A stretch of 64,000 bases of DNA. Origin: CAIPFQ01 sp035480615. Lineage in GTDB: Bacteria > Chlamydiota > Chlamydiia > Chlamydiales > SM23-39. The stretch spans positions 1-64,000 of the forward strand of contig DATIHO010000064.1 in assembly GCA_035480615.1 (NCBI GenBank), read 5' to 3'. Below, one piece after another: positions 1-6,222 of this stretch. A program made the position numbers and the translations under genes. The notes beneath the pieces were generated by a model. That model searched no databases and was not told the origin of the DNA. It saw only the letters and a list, made by a program, of their open reading frames with translations. The stretch's first letter is position 1, and the number at the start of each line of letters is the position of its first letter.

Positions 1-2
1 TT

Positions 3-164
3 ATACCATTTATCAAAAATAATGTTCACTTTGGCAAGGAAGCTGCACAAATTTTTGTGTCTGGAGCGAGCGACCATTGCCGAATGGCAAGGCGCGAGTG
101 AAGACCAAAAATTTGTTGCAAAGCTGACGTAGCCAAAGTGAACATTATTTTTGATAAATGGTAT
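3..164. repeat. Palindromic element, family 1 core with divergent arms
   Basis: The 33-bp ends at 3-35 and 132-164 are perfect inverted repeats of each other, and the pairing continues imperfectly inward. The middle (about 60-108) closely matches the core of the elements at 52234-52397 and 62217-62380; all three share the stretch reading GAGCGAGCGACCATTGCC. The terminal arms differ from those two copies, so this copy is a chimera or a diverged subfamily. It abuts the remnant of an IS200-like transposase, whose frame meets a stop inside the element (about 143). Confidence 0.85.
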
Positions 165-321
165 TAGTGGAAGGCAAAAGAACTTCAACGGAGAAAGGCT
201 ACGGGCCCGTGGCTATGCAGTATCGACTGTTGGATTCGAAGAGGCTCAAACCAAGGCTTATATCAAGCAGCAAGAGCAACTTGATGGAATTCAGGGGAGT
301 GAGGAACCAGGATCGTTTTAA
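146..321 (+). pseudogene. 3' remnant of an IS200-like / RAYT (REP-associated) transposase
   Basis: The frame ending in TAA at 319-321 encodes about 55 residues, including RARGYAVSTVGFEEAQ and YIKQQEQLDG. This is the typical end of Y1 (IS200/IS605 TnpA, RAYT) transposases, where a GYFVSTVG-like strand is followed by a helix with YI..QE. The conserved HUH and catalytic Tyr regions are absent because the frame is closed by a stop inside the palindromic element just upstream. The remaining 5' part is missing or lies left of the window. It is a dead transposase end, and the hairpin array that follows fits such elements. Assignment to the superfamily is good; the exact subgroup is uncertain. Confidence 0.65.
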
Positions 322-326
322 TCATC

Positions 327-477
327 GGCGCCTTTGAGGCGCTCGTAAAAACCAAATAACGGCGCCTTCGAGGCGCTCATAACCGTCAAGCCTCTTGTTT
401 GAGGCAACAGTAGCGATTATCCACCTGGCAGCCTTTTAGGCTGCTCCTAATCTTTCAAGCTCCCCGCTCTGCGGGGA
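327..477. repeat. Array of five small hairpins downstream of the transposase remnant
   Basis: Five GC-rich stem-loops follow each other: GCGCC-loop-GGCGC at 327-344 and 361-378 (near-identical copies), GCCTC-GAGGC at 390-405, GCAGCC-GGCTGC at 427-446 and CCCCGC-GCGGGG at 462-477. Loops are only 2-6 nt. IS200/IS605 elements end in such hairpins and RAYT genes are flanked by REP hairpins. The last one, followed by GTTATGAC, is a plausible right end of the insertion element. Function is inferred from position. Confidence 0.6.
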
Positions 478-481
478 CGTT

Positions 482-676
482 ATGACTTCTTTCAAAAAGA
501 TTTTGTATTCTTTTGCGATCACGTCTTTGGTTTGTTCGGCAGTCTCAAGCATTTGTCACTCATCCTTTACAAGACAGAAGTCGATATGTGACCTATTTTC
601 TCTCTGGGTCACAGCTGTCACAAGTGGCACAGCATCATATCATGAGGATTTGAAAAATGAAATGTTTTTAAGCTAG
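482..676 (+). CDS. Doubtful 64-residue ORF after the hairpin array
   Basis: An ATG just past the last hairpin opens a 64-codon frame whose first 25 residues are hydrophobic (KILYSFAITSLVCSAV), like a signal peptide, followed by an unremarkable tail. There is no convincing ribosome binding site because the preceding bases belong to the hairpin. I recognise no family. It may be chance coding in an element-derived stretch. Confidence 0.15.
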   Translation: MTSFKKILYSFAITSLVCSAVSSICHSSFTRQKSICDLFSLWVTAVTSGTASYHEDLKNEMFLS

Positions 677-691
677 TTTCGTCTAGTCTAG

Positions 692-728
692 TGCGTAAAA
701 TTTGCGTAATTTTGGTGTGGCTGCGTAA
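692..728. repeat. Three direct TGCGTAA repeats beside a tmRNA-end duplication
   Basis: TGCGTAA occurs at 692-698, 703-709 and 722-728, each followed by a T-rich run. It lies about 70 bp from the first duplicated tmRNA 3' end. Short direct repeats next to an attachment site are typical of integrase arm-binding sites. That role is inference only. Confidence 0.35.
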
Positions 729-766
729 ATTTTTGGAGTCAGATTTTGTTAGATTTTATCTATGAA

Positions 767-810
767 AAAGGCTCGGATTTTTCCGAGCCTTTTATTTTGG
801 AGGTGGAGAG
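767..810. other. Duplicated tmRNA 3' end plus terminator (att-like copy 1)
   Basis: The 14 bases TTGGAGGTGGAGAG at 797-810 are identical to the 3' acceptor end of the tmRNA gene (1937-1950, minus strand). As behind the real tmRNA, a terminator hairpin follows on the minus strand (GGCTCGGA / TCCGAGCC at 770-790, then a T-rich run). This looks like an att duplication left by an element that integrated at ssrA. Confidence 0.6.
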
Positions 811-888
811 ACGCATTCAGAACTTTTGATTGGGCAAATATGAAGTCTTTCATTAACATTGTAACTCAGAGTTTTTTAGAAGGGTAGA

Positions 889-1731
889 GTGGGAATAAAG
901 TTTTTTAATGTTCTTATTATCATATCTAGTCTTTTTAGCTTCTCTGCATGTCAAAAAACTAATACTTCTCAGTGCAAGACCGTGTTTATTTACAATGGTC
1001 CAGGCGTTTCTCAAGAGAGTCTTAAGCAGACAGCGGTTGCGGTAAGGAATGTATTGCCAGATTACCTTATTGAGTATATCGGTCCTCTGCAGGTTATTAA
1101 CGATTTCTGGGAAGAAAAAGCAGCCTTTTTTATTCTCCCGGGAGGTGCCGATATTCCTTATACGAAGGAATTAAATGGCCTTGGTAATCAAAAAATTAAG
1201 AGCTATGTTGCAAATGGCGGGGGATTTTTAGGTATTTGTGCAGGTAGTTATTATGCAGGTGCGTTCGTCGATTTTGCCAAAAATACATCTCTCGAAGTTC
1301 AGGGTAAACGAGAACTCGCTTTTTTCCTGGGTGTAGTAAAAGGACCAGTCCTTGCTCAGTATGATTACCTTTCCCAAAAAGGAGCTCGAGCTGCCCGATT
1401 GACATGGGTTGCTTCAAAGGGTTTTGAAGAAGGTGAGCAATTTACTGTCTTTTATAATGGAGGCGGTTACTTTGAAGAGGCTGCAAAATTCCCTAACACT
1501 TCTGTTCTTGCTTACTATGACGAAGAAAAACAATTGCCATGCATTATTGAATGCCAAATTGGAAAAGGAATAGCCATTTTGAGTGGGGTTCATTTTGAAT
1601 ACGATCCAGCTCTGCTGGATTCAAATGATGAGTATTTAAAAACGGTGATCCCTTTGGTTTCTGAAGATGACCAGCATCGTGAGCTTTTGCTTAAGCATTT
1701 GTTTAAACGTCTATTGTCAAAAGATGTCTAA
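889..1731 (+). CDS. BPL-N domain (class I glutamine amidotransferase-like) lipoprotein
   Basis: The protein has 280 residues. The GTG start at 889 is chosen because an AGAAGGG ribosome site lies just upstream. Residues 1-21 form a lipoprotein signal with lipobox SFSAC (Cys21), so the product is probably anchored at a membrane facing the periplasm. The rest matches the BPL-N family, named for the N-terminal domain of eukaryotic biotin-protein ligase: an ILPGGADIPY loop and the nucleophile elbow GICAGSYY around residue 115 with Cys117. No biotin ligase catalytic domain is present and the substrate is unknown. The gene sits alone between two duplicated tmRNA 3' ends, each with a terminator, so it is probably cargo of an integrated element. 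Family call is firm; function is open. Confidence 0.8.
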   Translation: MGIKFFNVLIIISSLFSFSACQKTNTSQCKTVFIYNGPGVSQESLKQTAVAVRNVLPDYLIEYIGPLQVINDFWEEKAAFFILPGGADIPYTKELNGLGNQKIKSYVANGGGFLGICAGSYYAGAFVDFAKNTSLEVQGKRELAFFLGVVKGPVLAQYDYLSQKGARAARLTWVASKGFEEGEQFTVFYNGGGYFEEAAKFPNTSVLAYYDEEKQLPCIIECQIGKGIAILSGVHFEYDPALLDSNDEYLKTVIPLVSEDDQHRELLLKHLFKRLLSKDV

Positions 1732-1740
1732 AATAAAAAA

Positions 1741-1776
1741 GCCGGGTTATACCCGGCTGGATTGGAGGTGGAGAGA
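1741..1776. other. Duplicated tmRNA 3' end plus terminator (att-like copy 2)
   Basis: TTGGAGGTGGAGAGA at 1762-1776 repeats the tmRNA acceptor end. A perfect hairpin GCCGGG-TTATA-CCCGGC (1741-1757) with an A-run on its left lies next to it. On the plus strand the hairpin can end transcription of the BPL-N gene; on the minus strand it mimics the terminator behind tmRNA. Confidence 0.6.
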
Positions 1777-1903
1777 AGCCCTCGCGGCGGGCGAAGCGCC
1801 CGTCCTACCGGGCCGGCGGTCTCGGTCGGTTTTTCGAAACGAAAAACATCGCCCTCAACTCGATTCTCTCACGCAAGGCAAATTGTTGCCTTGCTCACCT
1901 CCA
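1763..1903. repeat. Inverted repeat bounded by two copies of the tmRNA acceptor sequence
   Basis: GGAGGTG at 1763-1769 is mirrored by CACCTCC at 1897-1903, next to the tmRNA terminator. On the right side the tmRNA-like string GAGAGAATCGA (minus strand) is separated from GGAGGTG by a 25-bp hairpin insert (GCAAGGCAA-ATT-GTTGCCTTGC). The GC-rich middle contains further self-complementary stretches. I see no tRNA fold and no gene here; it looks like a degenerate third attachment-type duplication in opposite orientation. Confidence 0.45.
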
Positions 1904-1910
1904 AAAAAAA

Positions 1911-1936
1911 AGCCGGAAAAAATCCGGCTTTTATTT
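1911..1936 (-). terminator. Rho-independent terminator of tmRNA
   Basis: On the minus strand, right after the tmRNA end, an AGCCGGA / TCCGGCT stem with a poly-A loop is followed by a run of T. It is placed to stop ssrA transcription. Confidence 0.8.
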
Positions 1937-1937
1937 T

Positions 1938-2306
1938 TGGAGGTGGAGAGAATCGAACTCTCGTCCTCAGCAAACGCTACATCGATGACTACATGCTTAG
2001 TGCCCTTTTATTAAGTCGGCCTTGCCGGAAGGCGCCCCGCTCGGGGCCGAACTAAGCCATTTAAAGTCTCGGATTCCCACTGAAAATCGCTTGAAAGGCG
2101 GGATCCATACCAAGATGTATGACGGTGGAACTCTGGAACTCCTGGTCTGATTCCAGGCCACCGATCAACTTCAGCGGTTAAGCTGCGAGTTGATAATTAA
2201 CGTTTTCTTCGTCAATTATTGATTTAATCGAATGTTTTAGGAGGCCAACGATCATCCTCCGCATGCCACCTATGCTTTGTTCCCAAGTCGAAACCTTGAC
2301 ACCCCC
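1938..2306 (-). ncRNA. ssrA: Transfer-messenger RNA (tmRNA)
   Basis: On the minus strand the RNA starts GGGGGUGUCAAGGUUUCGAC and ends in a T-arm (GAGAGUUCGAUUCUCUC) plus CACCUCC-A. The 5' GGGGGUG pairs with the 3' CACCUCC to form the tRNA-like acceptor stem, which fixes both ends; CCA is not encoded. After the conserved GGUGGCAUGCGG and GUUGGCCUCCUAAAA segments comes the tag reading frame, which ends ...DEENVNYQLAA-stop (stop at about 2180), with the LAA end expected for ClpXP recognition. Pseudoknot-rich sequence follows. At 369 nt the size is normal. tmRNA rescues stalled ribosomes with SmpB. Its 3' end is repeated at 797 and 1762, marking it as an integration target. Confidence 0.97.
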
Positions 2307-2370
2307 GCATGAGACACGAATCTCATGTCCAATGCGGGAACGTTAAGAACCCGAAAACGGGTATAAGCAT

Positions 2371-2540
2371 TAACAACCTGAATAATGGGTTTATTCATCG
2401 GATATTCAATGCCTTCCGGCGTCTTTTCCCGTTTTCGCCTCGGCAAGGGGGGCGTTCCGCCCTTGCCTTCGGCTCCAAACGGAAAAATCTGCTCGGAAGG
2501 CATTTGAATCTCCTGCTGAATAAACCAATTATTCAGGTTA
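2371..2540. repeat. Palindromic element, family 2
   Basis: The left end CCTGAATAATGGGTTTATTCA and right end TGAATAAACCAATTATTCAGG are imperfect inverted repeats. The pairing continues inward (ATGCCTTCCG / CGGAAGGCAT, CCGTTTT / AAACGG) to the centre GGCAAGGG...CCCTTGCC, giving arms of about 80 bp. It fills most of the 333-bp gap between tmRNA and ileS; no gene is visible there. A minimal version with the same termini lies at 52058-52093. Confidence 0.85.
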
Positions 2541-2639
2541 ACAGCTTCTAGCCCAATTATATCAAAAAAGAGAAATTTTTGAAAGGGGTAGTATTTTAGG
2601 TTTGAAATTGATAAAGTAAAGGCCTTTGGAGAGGCTTTG

Positions 2640-5600
2640 ATGTTCTATTTCGATCAGAGAGAGAGCGTAGCTCAGAGGGAAGAGAGAATCCTTCGCTTTT
2701 GGCAAGAAAGCAACATGTTCGAAAAATCGATCGAATGCAGAAAAAACAACCCCCTTTTCAGCTTCTACGACGGCCCCCCTTTCGCCACCGGATTGCCTCA
2801 CTATGGCCATATTTTAGCCGGCACCTTAAAAGACGTGATTCCCCGGTATAAAACCATGAAAGGCTTTTACGTCCCCCGAAGGTTCGGATGGGACTGTCAC
2901 GGGTTGCCTGTGGAAAATGAGATCGAAAAAGCGAAGGTGTTATCAGGCTCCGCTTCCATTGAAGAATTTGGGATTGCCAAATTCAACGAAGAGTGCCGGA
3001 GTATCGTGCTCCGCTACACAAGTGAATGGAAAAAAACTGTCAATCGGATGGGAAGATGGGTCGATTTTGACAATGCCTATCGCACGATGGACCCCTCTTT
3101 TATGGAAAGCGTTTGGTGGGTTTTTAAACAACTCTTTGAAAAAGAACTGGTCTATGAGGGGTTTAAGGTAATGCCCTTTTCCTTGAAGCTTGGAACCCCT
3201 TTATCCAACTTCGAGGCGAATCTCAATTATAAAGAGGTAGACGATCCCTCGATCACGGTAGCTTTTGAATGGGTTGAGGAACCGGGGACTTATTTTTTAG
3301 CTTGGACGACAACCCCCTGGACTCTCCCTTCGAATTTGGCTTTGATGGTGGGAAAAGAGCATGAATATATCAAAGTGGCTGATCCACAAACGGGCAAAAA
3401 ATATGTGCTCGCAACAGCGAGATTGGCCGCGAATTTCAAACAAGAGGTGGAAGTTCTAGAGCATTTTAAAGGCTTTCAGCTGGAAGGAAAGCGATACCGT
3501 CCTCTTTTCCCTTTTTTCGCAGAGAAAAAAAATGCTTTTCGAGTCATTTTGGAAGAGGTAGTGTCAATAGAAGATGGGACAGGGATTGTCCATTCCGCCC
3601 CCGCTTTTGGAGAAATGGACTTTTTTGCTTGCAAACGGGAAGAGATTGAGCTTGTCTGTCCGGTAGATGCAAATGGGTATTTTACAGCTCAAGTCCCTCC
3701 CTATGCAGGCCAGCTTGTCAAAGACGCCGATTCGGCGATCATCCGTGATTTAAAAAAACAGGGCGCTATTTTTCATCATGCAACGATCCGGCATCGCTAT
3801 CCATTTTGCTGGCGATCCGATACCCCTTTAATTTACAAAGCGGTCCGCTCCTGGTTTGTAGCTGTGGAAAGCATCAAAGATCGACTGATTGCAGCAAATG
3901 TCGATATCCATTGGGTGCCAGGATTTATTAAAGAAGGCCGTTTCGGAAAATGGTTAGAAAACGCGCGCGATTGGGCGATTAGCCGCAACCGTTATTGGGG
4001 GACGCCGATCCCTTTGTGGAGAAATGAGAAGGGGGATCTCGTAGCCATCGGAAGCGTTGAGGAGTTGAAAACACTTACAGGGGCGGAGATTACCGATCTG
4101 CACCGCCATTTTATCGATGACCTCACGTTTGAAAAGGATGGCCATCTTTTTAAACGAGTGCCGGAAGTATTCGATTGCTGGTTTGAATCGGGATCCATGC
4201 CCTATGCTCAACACCATTTTCCTTTTGAAAATAAACAAATTTTTACTCAAAGCTTTCCCGCTGATTACATTGCCGAAGGAGTCGACCAGACAAGGGCCTG
4301 GTTTTACACCTTGACGGTCCTCAGCGTTGCGTTATTCAATAAACCCGCATTTAAAAACGTCATTGTGAATGGAATCATCTTGGCCGAAGATGGCAATAAG
4401 ATGTCCAAACGGCTCAAAAATTACCCTGATCCCGAGACCGTCATCGGAAAGCTGGGCGCCGACGCGGTACGGCTCTATATGCTAAATAGTCCAGCCGTAA
4501 AAGCGGAAGACCTCCGGTTTTCAGAAAGAGGAGTAGAACAGACGCTGAGACAAGTTCTCATTCCATTTTGGAACTCGTTCGTGTTTCTTGCCACCTATGC
4601 AAAGATTTATGAATGGCGCCCCTTTTTTCTAATAAATGAGCTTCCTTCCGCTTTGATCGATCGATGGATTTTGTCTTTAACCCAAAAATTGATCTCCGAT
4701 ATCGAATCGGGAATGGAGGCTTATCTTCTCAATCAAGCGGTCGAGCCGCTTGTCGGATTCATCGACCAATTGACAAATTGGTACATCCGCAGATGCAGAT
4801 CCCGTTTTTGGGCAGACCTTGATACTCCAGATCGCCGCGAAGCCTTTTCGACTTTATATACAGTTCTGTTGCAGCTTGTAAAAACAGCAGCTCCTCTCAT
4901 TCCATTCTTAAGCGAAGCAATTTATCTGGAGTTAAAAACCGATCAGATGCCTGAATCAGTTCATCTTTGCGATTTTCCTCTATATGATGCACAAGTGCGC
5001 GATACAGAATTGGAAAAAGAGATGGCCGCGGCTCAAATCGCTGTATCTCTCGGACATTCTTTAAGAAAAGAATATAAGATTAAAGTGCGTCAACCTTTGC
5101 CCACAGCCCATCTCATTACATCCAATGGCGAACTTCTCCGTTCTCTTGAGCAACAGGCATCGCTGATCGCAGATGAACTCAACGTCAAAAAAATCGAGCT
5201 GCATCATGACGAGACGCAATTTGTCCAATGGCATGCCAAACCCAACTTTCCGGTTTTAGGAAAAAAAATCGGCAAGTTAATGCCAAAAGCTCAAAAACTG
5301 ATTCAAAATTTTGATCGGAAACAAATCCAGCAACTGGCTGCGGAGAAAACGCTTTTCATCGAGATTGATGGAGAGAGGATCGAATTAAATTTAAACGATG
5401 TTCAAATCGATAGAAAAGTAAAAGAGGGGCTGGCCGCAGGCAATGAAGGGGATTTAACCGTAGCTCTCGACACATCGATAGATGAAGAACTGCTTGTTGA
5501 AGGTCTTGCCCGTGAGTTAATCAACAAAATCAATACGATGCGCCGTGAAATGGGTTTGGAAGTAACAGATCGGATCCGAATCCGGATGCAGACAACGCCT

Positions 5601-5741
5601 CGAGTGCAAGAATGTTTTTCCCGGTTCAACACCTATATTTCAGGAGAAGCGCTGGCTGTCGATATCCAATTCGGCGCAAATGATGGGGTCGTTTGGGATC
5701 TCAATGGCGAAGAAACAGTCATTCAGATTGAGAAGCTTTAG
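2640..5741 (+). CDS. ileS: Isoleucyl-tRNA synthetase
   Basis: Charges tRNA-Ile with isoleucine in the cytoplasm. The protein has 1033 residues, normal for the eukaryote-like/long bacterial type used by chlamydiae. The ATG at 2640 is chosen over a TTG one codon earlier because GGAGAGG lies about 6 nt upstream. The class I signature HIGH appears as HYGH at residues 54-57 and KMSKS as KMSKR near 587-591. Between them is the editing domain with TTTPWTLPSN. The tail is the anticodon-binding and C-terminal region (NWYIRRCRSRFW). It stands alone; ileS followed by lepB matches the order in Chlamydia, though here three genes intervene. Confidence 0.97.
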   Translation: MFYFDQRESVAQREERILRFWQESNMFEKSIECRKNNPLFSFYDGPPFATGLPHYGHILAGTLKDVIPRYKTMKGFYVPRRFGWDCHGLPVENEIEKAKVLSGSASIEEFGIAKFNEECRSIVLRYTSEWKKTVNRMGRWVDFDNAYRTMDPSFMESVWWVFKQLFEKELVYEGFKVMPFSLKLGTPLSNFEANLNYKEVDDPSITVAFEWVEEPGTYFLAWTTTPWTLPSNLALMVGKEHEYIKVADPQTGKKYVLATARLAANFKQEVEVLEHFKGFQLEGKRYRPLFPFFAEKKNAFRVILEEVVSIEDGTGIVHSAPAFGEMDFFACKREEIELVCPVDANGYFTAQVPPYAGQLVKDADSAIIRDLKKQGAIFHHATIRHRYPFCWRSDTPLIYKAVRSWFVAVESIKDRLIAANVDIHWVPGFIKEGRFGKWLENARDWAISRNRYWGTPIPLWRNEKGDLVAIGSVEELKTLTGAEITDLHRHFIDDLTFEKDGHLFKRVPEVFDCWFESGSMPYAQHHFPFENKQIFTQSFPADYIAEGVDQTRAWFYTLTVLSVALFNKPAFKNVIVNGIILAEDGNKMSKRLKNYPDPETVIGKLGADAVRLYMLNSPAVKAEDLRFSERGVEQTLRQVLIPFWNSFVFLATYAKIYEWRPFFLINELPSALIDRWILSLTQKLISDIESGMEAYLLNQAVEPLVGFIDQLTNWYIRRCRSRFWADLDTPDRREAFSTLYTVLLQLVKTAAPLIPFLSEAIYLELKTDQMPESVHLCDFPLYDAQVRDTELEKEMAAAQIAVSLGHSLRKEYKIKVRQPLPTAHLITSNGELLRSLEQQASLIADELNVKKIELHHDETQFVQWHAKPNFPVLGKKIGKLMPKAQKLIQNFDRKQIQQLAAEKTLFIEIDGERIELNLNDVQIDRKVKEGLAAGNEGDLTVALDTSIDEELLVEGLARELINKINTMRREMGLEVTDRIRIRMQTTPRVQECFSRFNTYISGEALAVDIQFGANDGVVWDLNGEETVIQIEKL

Positions 5742-5756
5742 CTTCTGAGAAACTGT

Positions 5757-6191
5757 CTACGAACCTATCCGGATAAGAAGCTGTTTGTAAATGAGGGGGC
5801 AATTTTGTGCCTGTTTGCAAAATTCGTTCTGAAAGTCTGCTTCTTCTGCAACATCCAGCGGGAGTTTTGGAATGTAGTTCGCAAGATGACTACAAACCAC
5901 TTCCCTATGGATCTCCGAATGGCTAATCGAAAACCCATGCTTTTCTAAAATTTTTTTATAATCTCTCACAGAGGGAACTTCCCAATCTTTCAATACTTCC
6001 TTCCACCGGGGCATCTCTGCCATAGTCAAGAGAATTTGATTTTCGAAAGAATCGGATAAAGCGCCGACCATCCAAAATTCCGTTTGTTGATTTTTCAGAG
6101 ATGTTAGTAAATTATTTTTTGTATCAATAAAAATAAAATTTTGTTTTGAACAAGACAATATAAATATTAATATTGCATGAATAATTTTCAT
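5757..6191 (-). pseudogene. C-terminal remnant of a SAM-dependent methyltransferase
   Basis: The 144-residue frame has a C-terminal part (about 45-130) resembling the lid/C-terminal segment of trans-aconitate-type class I methyltransferases: MPRWKEVLKDWEVPSV, then RDYKKILEKHGFSISHSEI and an LANYIPKLP stretch. The N-terminal SAM-binding Rossmann fold (the glycine-rich loop) is missing. The first 45 residues (MKIIHAILIFILSC) are hydrophobic and unrelated, possibly a chance start. I therefore read it as a truncated gene that may still be translated as a short protein. It could instead be a small secreted protein of unknown role. Confidence 0.5.
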
Positions 6192-6222
6192 TAGATTTAA
6201 ATCTCTGTGATTTGTATGATCT

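Noticed and set aside
1763..1904. Possible tRNA gene because GGAGGTG pairs with CACCTCC plus a trailing A
   Set aside because: No D-arm, anticodon arm or T-loop (GTTCGAATC) at the right distance; better explained as duplicated tmRNA ends.
1667..2055. Two plus-strand ORFs (115 and 97 residues) across the tmRNA gene
   Set aside because: They lie antisense to tmRNA and its terminators and repeats; composition and position show chance frames.
2270..2551. Short ORFs on both strands before ileS
   Set aside because: They are open frames produced by the family 2 palindrome, with no ribosome site.
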